Assembly: GCA_026414565.1 (NCBI GenBank)
Contig: JAOAIT010000055.1
Location: forward strand, 151,875 to 215,874
Origin: Verrucomicrobiia bacterium
GTDB lineage: Bacteria; Verrucomicrobiota; Verrucomicrobiia; Limisphaerales; Fontisphaeraceae
Length of the DNA: 64,000 nucleotides
Reading direction: 5' to 3'
Positions 8,326 to 16,152 of this stretch are shown piece after piece (the first letter of the stretch is position 1; every line of letters begins with the position of its first letter). A program made the position numbers and the translations under genes. The notes under the pieces are model-generated. The model saw only the letters and a program-made list of their open reading frames with translations, was not told the DNA's origin and made no database searches.

Positions 8326-9333
8326 ATGATGCATGCCTTGCCATCCTGTTCGGGTCTCCACCCTCGCGGGTGGAACTTCTCCTTGTTGCTCGCCGGTGTC
8401 TTGCTGTTCTGGCTCAGCGCCGGCGCGGGCGCCGCGAGCGCGGCCTCGGGCGATGAGCCCGCGGCCGTGCGCAAAGTAGTGCAAGACTGGGTGGACGCCA
8501 ACAAGGCGCAGGATGCCGAGAAGGCTCGCAAACTCCTGACCCGTGCCGCGCAAAAACATTTCAACCCCGGCAACCGCATCAACGTGGGCATGGCGACGGT
8601 CAAGACGGAGACGGAAGTGGGCGAGCCGCAGGTGACTGAGGACACGGCCCGCTGTCAGACCGTGGAGACGTTGGGCAAGGCCCGGCTGCACACCGAATAC
8701 AGCCTCAAAAAGGAGGACGGCCACTGGCGTATTCACGCCCTCTCCATCATGCTCAATGAGAAGGAGCGCGCCCTCACCCTCGATTTGGAGCAGGGCTTGA
8801 CGCCCAAGTTTGAGGCCGATCCGCAAAAGGTGCAGGCGTTTCTGGTGCAACTGGCCCAGATCGCCGCCAAGGCGGCCGCCGGGAATCAGCCCGCCAAGAG
8901 CGGCGGCTCACGCCCGGCGACTCCTCCGGCTTCCCGTCCCCCTCCGCCCACCGAGGTGGAAGCCCCCAAACCGCCGCCTGCGCCCGAGCCAATTGTGCCC
9001 CTGGACTTTGGCAACCGTCGCCGCCCCGTGCAACTGGACTTTGTGGAGTTCACCGGCAGCGGCGCCGAGCGCGGCGTCAAGGTGGCCGCCAAAAACCACG
9101 CCAACAAACCCCTGCGCAAATTGACGGTAAAACTCTACTTCCTCGATTCCGGCGCCAATCCCGTGGGCGAGCGCGAGGCCTTGCTGTTGGCGGCCGAGAC
9201 GCCGCTGGTGGAAAAGAACAGCGAGGCCGAGCTGGAGTTCAAAAATGTCATCATCCCGGCTGACGCCCGCAAGGCTATCATCGAGCTGCGGGAAACGCAG
9301 TTCACGGATGGCACGCGCTGGCCGGCCCAGTAA
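8326..9333 (+). CDS. Secreted NTF2-like plus FxLYD-like protein, unknown function
   Basis: The product is 335 residues with an N-terminal hydrophobic signal (LLLAGVLLFWLSAGAGAASA, about 21-42), so export is likely. Residues 45-150 look like a small NTF2/SnoaL-type fold (AVRKVVQDWVDANKAQDAEKARKLL, then KEDGHWRIHALSIML). A Pro-rich linker lies at about 190-225. The last 100 residues resemble an FxLYD-type beta domain (LRKLTVKLYFLDSGANPVGE). No catalytic motif is visible. Two adjacent ATGs, at 8326 and 8329, are equally possible. It converges with the GH127 gene, 7 nt apart, and no operon partner is visible. Confidence 0.75.
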   Translation: MMHALPSCSGLHPRGWNFSLLLAGVLLFWLSAGAGAASAASGDEPAAVRKVVQDWVDANKAQDAEKARKLLTRAAQKHFNPGNRINVGMATVKTETEVGEPQVTEDTARCQTVETLGKARLHTEYSLKKEDGHWRIHALSIMLNEKERALTLDLEQGLTPKFEADPQKVQAFLVQLAQIAAKAAAGNQPAKSGGSRPATPPASRPPPPTEVEAPKPPPAPEPIVPLDFGNRRRPVQLDFVEFTGSGAERGVKVAAKNHANKPLRKLTVKLYFLDSGANPVGEREALLLAAETPLVEKNSEAELEFKNVIIPADARKAIIELRETQFTDGTRWPAQ

Positions 9334-9340
9334 CCCCGCC

Positions 9341-11335
9341 CTATTTTGCGAGCACAGGAAACTCCGTGATCCGCAGCCGTGTGCAGCCGTAGGGCACCAG
9401 CTCGAGGGTTTCCAACGGCCCCACGGCCACCACCGGACTCGCTGGCGGGGCTGCGGCGCTGTTCTGCTCCAGGGTCCATTCCGGCACGCGCCGGCCCCGG
9501 CCGGTCAGCACCACCGGCGCTGTGGCATTGTCAAACGGCATGGCGCCCACCGGCTGGCGGCGCACCTTGAAACTTTTCCCGGGATTCTTCTCATCCAATA
9601 ACAGCGCATAATTCCAGGCCGTGGTGGGATGCACCTCCCAATCCACCACCGGCAGGGTGGGATGATGCCGTTGGAGTTCCTTGAATTCTTCCCCGATGCG
9701 CAGCGAGAAATACAACGGACCACGGAGAATGGCCGCGCTGTTATTATAGCGGCGCTCCACCCGCAACGGCATGGGCAGGCGGAGCTGCACCGTGTCGCCG
9801 TCCTTCCAGTTGCGTTGCACATGCACAAAACTCCCCGGCGTGGCCTTGAGGGTGCGGGCACCGACTTTCAGCGTGGCATTCGTTGCCCAGGCGGGAATGC
9901 GCAAATACAACGGGAATGCCGCCGGCCGGTCCAAAGCCACTTTCACCAGGATGGTTTCATCGAAAGGATAATCTGTTTCCACCCGCAGCGTGGCTGGCGC
10001 GCCATCGGCCACCCGGGCCTGCACGCGGCAGGGGCCGTAGGCGATGGCGGCCAACCCCTGATCAGGCGTGGCCATCCACAAGTGGGCCACCAGCTTGGGC
10101 CAGCCTTGATGCATGTTGGCCGTGCAACAACCAAAATTGGGCTCCAGACCGTATAGATTGGAATCATCCCCGTTGGTGGTCCACCGGCGTTTGGCCCGCG
10201 AAACCAGCACCTGGTTGGCTTGCTGATCGTATTGATGCGCCCAGTAATCCGGCGTGCACGTGCCCGGCTTGCAATTATACGCCAGCATTTCCAGCCGATC
10301 GGCCAGCGCGGGATCCCCCAGGTACTCCACCAGTTTTTCCAGCGAATACATATACTCAACAATCGCGCATAGCTCGGTGCCCTGCGAAGGATGGCGGCCC
10401 GCCAGATGCTCATCCCCGCCAAAGCGGCCACCCACCTGGCCATGGTACTGGTCCAGGTTGCCCATGGCGGCATACAGCGCATGATGGGCGCGGGCGTCGC
10501 CGGAGTATTGCAGCCACAGGCCGGGGTACTTGATGGCCATCGCGAGATTCACGACATGCGTGTCGTGCCGCAGCGGATGCGGCGGGCGATGGCGCGGCTC
10601 GCGGAAGGGGAATTCAATGAAGTAACCGATCCAGTCAAAGCTGTTGCGGTGGATGGATTCCAGCACGCGCAACGCATCAGCATCGCCGGTGCGGTTGTAG
10701 TACCACAGGGCCAGCACCGCATGCTCCATGGCCCGCACGCCGCGCCACTCGCGATCCGGCCAGTCCGGCGGATTGTCCCGCAGATAGCGCAAATAATTTT
10801 GCAGCACCTGCAGGGCGCGCGGATCGCCGGTGGCCTCGTGATATTGCATCAGCACCTTCGCCGCCACCGCCAGCGGCCAGCGATCCTTGTTTTTCTCCGG
10901 GCCGAACCAGCCGTTGGGCTGGCTGCTGGCGAGGATGAAATCCAGGTACTTTTGCGCGATGGCTTTGAGCTTGGGATCGTCCAGTTGCCACGCCAGCGGC
11001 ACCAGCCCATCCAAATAATACGGGCCGCGCTCCCAGGCGTCACCCGTCCCGCCTTTCCAGGCCGAGTCGCGCAGGGACGGCCAGAATTCGTCCAAATGCC
11101 CCGTGAGACCCTGCGCCTGCAAGGTAAGCTGGCGCAGCAGCCAGCCCTCCGGCCGGATGGCCCCCACCGGCAGGGCGGCAAACTTCGCCGGTTGGAGCGG
11201 CGGGCGGTTTGTGGGGTAAAAGGCATCCGTGGCTTGCGGTGCGCTCATAAGGCAGGTGGCGAAGGCGGCGCAGCCCAGCGCCAGCATCATACCGGCCCAA
11301 CTGCGCCTGAACGTGAACGTTTGAACGGCTTGCAT
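9341..11335 (-). CDS. GH127 family beta-L-arabinofuranosidase-like (DUF1680)
   Basis: This is a predicted exported glycoside hydrolase of 664 residues. GH127 enzymes release L-arabinofuranose using a cysteine nucleophile in a zinc site formed by one Glu and three Cys. The expected residues are present: ELC (Glu321, Cys323) and the pair CC in FGCCTANMHQGW (Cys403, Cys404). The (alpha/alpha)6 barrel region begins with LDGLVPLAWQLDDPKL, and the C-terminal beta domain includes LRIPAWATNATLKVG. The start at 11335 is supported by a promoter-like TTGCCG-N17-TAAGTT ending 7 nt upstream and by the following signal-like segment. A start at 11485 would add 50 odd residues. It is likely to work with araB, araD and the PL10 lyase elsewhere in the window. 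Confidence 0.9.
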   Translation of the reverse strand: MQAVQTFTFRRSWAGMMLALGCAAFATCLMSAPQATDAFYPTNRPPLQPAKFAALPVGAIRPEGWLLRQLTLQAQGLTGHLDEFWPSLRDSAWKGGTGDAWERGPYYLDGLVPLAWQLDDPKLKAIAQKYLDFILASSQPNGWFGPEKNKDRWPLAVAAKVLMQYHEATGDPRALQVLQNYLRYLRDNPPDWPDREWRGVRAMEHAVLALWYYNRTGDADALRVLESIHRNSFDWIGYFIEFPFREPRHRPPHPLRHDTHVVNLAMAIKYPGLWLQYSGDARAHHALYAAMGNLDQYHGQVGGRFGGDEHLAGRHPSQGTELCAIVEYMYSLEKLVEYLGDPALADRLEMLAYNCKPGTCTPDYWAHQYDQQANQVLVSRAKRRWTTNGDDSNLYGLEPNFGCCTANMHQGWPKLVAHLWMATPDQGLAAIAYGPCRVQARVADGAPATLRVETDYPFDETILVKVALDRPAAFPLYLRIPAWATNATLKVGARTLKATPGSFVHVQRNWKDGDTVQLRLPMPLRVERRYNNSAAILRGPLYFSLRIGEEFKELQRHHPTLPVVDWEVHPTTAWNYALLLDEKNPGKSFKVRRQPVGAMPFDNATAPVVLTGRGRRVPEWTLEQNSAAAPPASPVVAVGPLETLELVPYGCTRLRITEFPVLAK

Positions 11336-11342
11336 GATCACC

Positions 11343-11371
11343 AACTTAAGGGCCGCCGCCCCTCCCGGCAA
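11343..11371 (-). promoter_or_regulatory. Leaderless-type promoter of the GH127 gene
   Basis: On the minus strand, TTGCCG (11371-11366) and TAAGTT (11348-11343) are 17 nt apart. The -10-like element ends 7 nt before the ATG at 11335, so transcription would begin at or next to the start codon. Confidence 0.55.
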
Positions 11372-11490
11372 GCGGCGAAAAAGGCTCCGCGCCCCGCTAT
11401 GCAGGCATGGCCCACCCATGCCGGTGGGATGGTGATGGCCGTGAGGGCACAACGCGGCGAAGTATGGCCTGCCGAGGCCCGGCATTAGGT

Positions 11491-11519
11491 TTGCCAGCCT
11501 GCCTCCACCCCATTACACT
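11491..11519 (+). promoter_or_regulatory. Leaderless-type promoter of the mutarotase-like gene
   Basis: TTGCCA (11491-11496) and TACACT (11514-11519) are 17 nt apart, and the second element ends 7 nt before the ATG at 11527. The layout matches that of several other genes in this window. Confidence 0.55.
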
Positions 11520-11526
11520 CCCCGCC

Positions 11527-12666
11527 ATGAAAACCACTTCCTTGCGGACGGTGCAGGGCCAGCCTTCATGGCGCATGTCTTCCAGCCGCGTCGAGATGTT
11601 TGTCACGCAAACCGGCGGGCACCTGGGGCCGGTGACGTTTAATCTGGGCGGGCGCACAGTGCAGCCCTACCACGTGGCGCCGTGGGCGGAGGAAAAGGGG
11701 TGGAACAAACTGCCCCCCATTCTGCGGGTATTGCGCGGCGATTTCTTCTGTCTGCCCTTCGGGGCCAACACCACCCCCTGGCGCGGCGAGCAGCACCCGG
11801 TCCATGGCGAGACCGCCAACGCCCGCTGGAAATGTCTGGCGCATATCAACGAGGCCGGCACCCACTGCCTGCACCTGCAGTTGCCCACCCGGATCCGGCC
11901 CGGGCTGGTGGACAAGGTGCTGTTTTTGCGCGAAGACCATACCGCGGTTTATTGCCGGCACGTGCTCTCCGGTTTCACCGGCCCCATGAACTTCGGCCAC
12001 CACGCCATGTTGCGGTTCCCGGCGGCGGAGGGTTCCGGTTTAATTTCCACCAGCCGCTTCGTTTGGGGCCAGGTGTTTCCGCAACCCTTTGAGGACCCCG
12101 CCCAGGGCGGCTACCAGTGTCTCAAGCCGGGCGCCCGGTTTGATTCCCTGGCCCGGGTGCCCCGGCTCGATGGCACCACGGCGGATTTAACCGCCTACCC
12201 GGCGCGGCGTGGTTTTGAGGACCTGGTCCTCATGGTGAACGATCCCAAACTGCCGTTTGCCTGGACCGCCGTCACGTTTCCGCAGGAAGGCTATGTTTGG
12301 TTCGCCCTGAAGGATCCGCGGGTGCTCCGGCAGACGATTTTCTGGATTAGCAACGGCGGCCGGCATTATCCCCCCTGGAATGGCCGTCACGTTCACGTGA
12401 TGGGCCTGGAAGACGTGACCTCCTATTTTCACCTGGGCCTCGCGGAATCGGCCGCCCCCAATCCGCTCAGCCGCGCCGGTCATCCCACCGTCGAAAACCT
12501 GACGCCCGACATGCCCCTCATCATCCCTTACATCATGGGCGTGGCGGCGATTCCCAAAGGCTTTGATCGCGTCCAACACATCGAACGCATTCGCGGCGGC
12601 ATCCGCCTGGTTGCCGCCACCGGCAAATCCGCCCGTGCCTCGGTGGCCATGGAATTTTTGGATTGA
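11527..12666 (+). CDS. Galactose-mutarotase-like protein, unknown substrate
   Basis: The product is 379 residues, cytoplasmic, with no signal peptide. The sequence is beta-rich and has features of the aldose-1-epimerase/mutarotase superfamily: an early GGHLGPVTF strand, mid-protein SGFTGPMNFGHHAMLRFP and a late EDVTSYFHLGLAES. I did not recognise a named family and cannot assign the catalytic His/Glu pair. The start at 11527 is supported by a promoter-like TTGCCA-N17-TACACT ending 7 nt upstream. An upstream in-frame ATG at 11407 would overlap the divergent GH127 promoter. It is divergent from the GH127 gene, so a role in sugar metabolism is a reasonable guess only. Confidence 0.65.
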   Translation: MKTTSLRTVQGQPSWRMSSSRVEMFVTQTGGHLGPVTFNLGGRTVQPYHVAPWAEEKGWNKLPPILRVLRGDFFCLPFGANTTPWRGEQHPVHGETANARWKCLAHINEAGTHCLHLQLPTRIRPGLVDKVLFLREDHTAVYCRHVLSGFTGPMNFGHHAMLRFPAAEGSGLISTSRFVWGQVFPQPFEDPAQGGYQCLKPGARFDSLARVPRLDGTTADLTAYPARRGFEDLVLMVNDPKLPFAWTAVTFPQEGYVWFALKDPRVLRQTIFWISNGGRHYPPWNGRHVHVMGLEDVTSYFHLGLAESAAPNPLSRAGHPTVENLTPDMPLIIPYIMGVAAIPKGFDRVQHIERIRGGIRLVAATGKSARASVAMEFLD

Positions 12667-12755
12667 ACCTCCGGGCTGTCCCCACCGCCCGGCTGATGGC
12701 CGGGAGGCCAGGCGCCTTCCTTGCCCTGCGGCCGCTCCGTCGCCGTGGCCATGCC

Positions 12756-13988
12756 TCAAGCGGGCCAGACCCGGCCCCAGAGGACTTTGAGATAGCGGCC
12801 CTCGGGAGCGCTGGACATCACGGGATGATCCGGCGCCGCCCCAGTGCGCTCCAGGATTTGCAGACGGCGATGTCGCCGATGGATGCCGCGGCAGACCAGA
12901 AACTCGAAGTCCTCCGCCGCCAGCAGGCCCGAACAGGAGCAGGTGACCAGCAGGCCGCCCGGCTTGAGCAAGGTGGCCGCCAGGCTGTTCAAATCCTCGT
13001 ATTTCCGGCGGCCCTGGGCGGCCTCCTCCCGGCTCGGAATTAACTTGGGCGGATCCAGAATCACCACATCCCAGAGCTGGCCGTTCTGCTGCATCTGGCG
13101 GGCGTAGGCAAAGGCATCGCAGTGCACCCATTGCACGCGCAGTTGATTGAGATGCGCATTGCGGCGCGCCTGCGCGATGGCCTCCTCGTCCAGATCCACC
13201 CCGGTGACCTCCGCCGCCCCGTGGGCGGCGGCGTTGAGCGCAAAACCGCCGGTGTAACAGCACAAATCCAGCACCCGCGCGCCGTTGGCCCAGGCCCGCA
13301 GGCGCTGCCGGTTGTCGCGCTGATCGCAAAAAAAACCGGTTTTGTGGCCGGTGGCAAAATTGATTTCGTATTTCAGGTCATGCTCGCGCACCCGGACAGA
13401 GCGCACGGCCGGCTCGCCGGGGGGCAGGGGAATCCCTTCGACTTTGGCGATTTGCGGCTCCACGCTCACCACCACCCGGCGGGTGTCCAGGACCTGGTGC
13501 AGACGCGGCAGCCAATGCTCAAGCCGCTGATGCGCCGCCAGGCTGTGAAGCTCCACACTGAGCACGTCCCCCAGTTTGTCCACCACCAGGCCTCCCAGTC
13601 CGTCGCCGTCGCTGTGCACCACACGGAAGGCGTCGGTGTGGGCGGGAAGATTCAGCCGGCGCAACCGTAAATCCAATGCCCGTTCGAACAGGGTATCCGC
13701 GTAGGCTTCCGTGATGGTTTCCGCCCCATGGTAAATCATGCGCAGCGGCACGCGGGCCTTGGGATGGTACCAGCCCGCTCCAAAAGGGCGGCCCTGCTTG
13801 TCATACACATGCACCAAAGCCCCCGGCCGGGCATCGGGTGAGGCGGCCTTGATCATCGCCGGGTAAATGCAGGGATGAAAGGTGATGTACTTGAGCTGCA
13901 CCCACGGGCGGGCCCAGGCGGTGCTCTCCACCGCCGGTGCCATCTGGAGCACCGGAGCCGACGTCGCGGGTGTGTGGCGGGATTTCAT
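12756..13988 (-). CDS. RlmI-like class I rRNA methyltransferase
   Basis: This SAM-dependent methyltransferase (410 residues) is of the RlmI/YccW type that makes m5C in 23S rRNA. An N-terminal PUA domain covers roughly residues 30-100 (RPGALVHVYDKQGRPFGAGWYHP). The central domain includes DGLGGLVVDKLGD. The Rossmann domain has the SAM motif VLDLCCYTGGFALNAAAHGA, then VDLDEEAIAQARRN, and the catalytic motif VVILDPPKLIPS. A conserved late Cys lies in LLVTCSCSGLL. The start at 13988 keeps the whole PUA domain. Starts at 13943 or 14378 are alternatives, and the latter would run through a low-complexity intergenic stretch. The exact target base is inferred from the family. Confidence 0.86.
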   Translation of the reverse strand: MKSRHTPATSAPVLQMAPAVESTAWARPWVQLKYITFHPCIYPAMIKAASPDARPGALVHVYDKQGRPFGAGWYHPKARVPLRMIYHGAETITEAYADTLFERALDLRLRRLNLPAHTDAFRVVHSDGDGLGGLVVDKLGDVLSVELHSLAAHQRLEHWLPRLHQVLDTRRVVVSVEPQIAKVEGIPLPPGEPAVRSVRVREHDLKYEINFATGHKTGFFCDQRDNRQRLRAWANGARVLDLCCYTGGFALNAAAHGAAEVTGVDLDEEAIAQARRNAHLNQLRVQWVHCDAFAYARQMQQNGQLWDVVILDPPKLIPSREEAAQGRRKYEDLNSLAATLLKPGGLLVTCSCSGLLAAEDFEFLVCRGIHRRHRRLQILERTGAAPDHPVMSSAPEGRYLKVLWGRVWPA

Positions 13989-14280
13989 GCGACTGCCCAC
14001 CGCCCCAGCCTGCGTCAGCCGCGTCCAAATTGCAATCCCGGGCATACCCTGCGCCGTCGGCGCGCCCTCCCAGGACGTTGGCAGGGGGGGATTAAAGCCG
14101 GCGATGATGAGGCGGGCCAGGGGGCAACCCTGGCCCCCCCTTTTGCCCCCAGAGGGGCGGGGGAGGGGGGCCTGCCGGCGGGAATGTTTGGTTTTGACGA
14201 ACAGGCCGGGCTTGGCGACATTGGGCGGCGGGCAATGAAACCCAGGGGCATAACCCGCCTCCCGGCGGCGGCTGGATAAT
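13989..14280. other. 292-bp divergent intergenic region with G/C-rich hairpin
   Basis: The region lies between the RlmI-like gene and the APC permease. A perfect 9-bp stem at 14114-14122 and 14128-14136 (loop GGCAA) is followed by C and T runs and then by G/C-homopolymer-rich sequence up to about 14171. A GATAAT hexamer at 14275-14280 resembles a -10 box for the permease gene. I see no coding sequence. Confidence 0.5.
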
Positions 14281-16101
14281 ATGGACGGGACTGGCATGCA
14301 CCGCCCGCGCAATGTGGATTGGATGCGCGCGGCGGCCCTGTTGTATGGCGACTGGGGCACCAGCAAGGCGTATGTCATCGGGGCCGCGTTTGTGGCGGCC
14401 TCCTACTCCGCCCTCCCCATCATCATCGCGGTGTGTTTGCTAACCGCCCTGGTGGGGTATAATTACACCGTCATCTGCAAACACTTCCCGGACGGCGGCG
14501 GCGTGTACTCGGCCGCCCGCAGCCAGAGCCGGTTGGTGGCGGTCATCGGGGCATTCATGCTGGTGGCCAATTTCTGCGTCACCGCCGCCCTGAGCGGTTG
14601 GGTGGCCATGGTCTATTTTCGCGTGCCCGAGCACTACCTGCCGCTGGCCACCATGTCCCTCATCCTCGGCATGGGCCTCATCAATTACTTCGGCCCCAAA
14701 CACAGCGGCAGTTTTGCCATCTCCCTGGCCGTGCCCATGGTGGCGGTGGTCATCCTCATCATTCTCCTGAGCCTGCCGCATCTCACCCTCGCCCACATCG
14801 AGCCTTCCAGCAAAGGCTTCAGCTTTCAATGGACGGCGTTTGTGGGGACGATTCTGGCCCTCAGCGGCGTGGAGGCCATCGCCAACATGACCGGCGTCAT
14901 GAAACTGGACCCCGGCGCCACCATGGACGCCCCGCGCGTGGAGAAAACGGCGCGCAAGTCCATCCTGGTGGTGGCGGTGGAGGGGGTGGGCGGCACCATT
15001 CTGCTGGGCTGGGCCATGCTTTCGCTGCCCAAGACGCCGGAGATGGACGGCCTGCTCCACAAACGGTGGGAGGACATGATCAGCCTGCTGGCCGAGCAAT
15101 ACGGCACGATGACCCTGGGGCCGGCGTTTGGCCATTATTTCGGCATCGTGACGGGCATCATCGTGGGCGTGCTGCTCATCAGCGCCGTCAATACCGCCAT
15201 CGGGGCGCTCATTGGGTTGACCTACCTCTTGGGGCGCGACGGGGAGATGCCGCGCTCGTTTGTCAAACTTAACAAATTTGGCGTCCCCTGGCTCCCCATG
15301 ATCATTGCCACCGTGCTGCCGTTTGTGGTGGTGGCGTTGTCACCCGACCAGAAATCGCTGATGGAATTGTATGCCATCGGCGTGGTGGGCGCCATCACCG
15401 TCAACCTCGGCTCGTGCCTCATGAACCGCAAGCTCCACCTGCGCTGGTACGAGTGGGGCGCCATGGCGGTTACTTTCCTCGTGTTGCTGGCGGTGGAAAT
15501 CACCCTGGCCAAGACCAAGCAGAACGCCCTCTTTTTCATCGTCTGCATTTTGATTGTCGGGCTGGCTCTGCGCGCCTGGGCCCAGCGCCGCGCCGGTTTC
15601 CGCACCATCACCGTCAGCGAGGAGGTGGCCGCCGTGGTGGCTCCGGCCGAGGGCGAGGAATTTCAACTGCGCATCAACCCCGGCCAGGCCATTCTGGTGG
15701 CAGCCCGCGGCATCACGCCCGTCTTGCGCTTTGCCCTGGAGGAGGCCCGGCTGCGCTCGGCCACGCTCTACGTGTTGTATGTGAAGGAGCTGGCGGTCAA
15801 CCTCCCCGGTCCGGTCGAGCGCCCGGAGCATCCGCGATGGCAGGACGACAAGATGGCGGCCACCATCATGTACCGCATGTTGGAGGAGGGCAAACGCAAC
15901 GGTGTCACCGTCATACCGCTGTATTTAATCAGCGAAAATCCGGCGGCCACCATCCTCGACTTGTCGGCCACGCTGGGGGTGGATTTTCTTTTCCTGGGCG
16001 CCTCGCATCGCAAAGGCCTGGAGAAGTTGCTCAAGGGCAGCGTCATCACCCAGGTGGCCAAGGATTTGCCGGAAAACATCGAGTTGGTGATTCATGGGTG
16101 A
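14281..16101 (+). CDS. APC-type amino acid permease fused to a Usp domain
   Basis: This membrane transporter is up to 606 residues long. Residues 15-445 hold about twelve hydrophobic helices in the pattern of the APC superfamily, starting with LYGDWGTSKAYVIGAAF. Helix 1 and helix 6 breaks (GGGVYSAARSQS, SGVEAIANMTG) fit that fold. Residues 470-606 form a universal-stress-protein-like alpha/beta domain (AILVAARGITPVLRFALEEA, VDFLFLGASHRKGLEKLLKGSVITQVAKDLPENIELV), probably cytoplasmic and ligand sensing. The start is uncertain: a -10-like GATAAT lies directly before the ATG at 14281, which favours the ATG at 14296. The substrate is not known. Confidence 0.85.
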   Translation: MDGTGMHRPRNVDWMRAAALLYGDWGTSKAYVIGAAFVAASYSALPIIIAVCLLTALVGYNYTVICKHFPDGGGVYSAARSQSRLVAVIGAFMLVANFCVTAALSGWVAMVYFRVPEHYLPLATMSLILGMGLINYFGPKHSGSFAISLAVPMVAVVILIILLSLPHLTLAHIEPSSKGFSFQWTAFVGTILALSGVEAIANMTGVMKLDPGATMDAPRVEKTARKSILVVAVEGVGGTILLGWAMLSLPKTPEMDGLLHKRWEDMISLLAEQYGTMTLGPAFGHYFGIVTGIIVGVLLISAVNTAIGALIGLTYLLGRDGEMPRSFVKLNKFGVPWLPMIIATVLPFVVVALSPDQKSLMELYAIGVVGAITVNLGSCLMNRKLHLRWYEWGAMAVTFLVLLAVEITLAKTKQNALFFIVCILIVGLALRAWAQRRAGFRTITVSEEVAAVVAPAEGEEFQLRINPGQAILVAARGITPVLRFALEEARLRSATLYVLYVKELAVNLPGPVERPEHPRWQDDKMAATIMYRMLEEGKRNGVTVIPLYLISENPAATILDLSATLGVDFLFLGASHRKGLEKLLKGSVITQVAKDLPENIELVIHG

Positions 16102-16152
16102 GGCGTTTATATTGATTACCCGGCGGGGCGCGCCCCAACGACCGAAGGCTGC

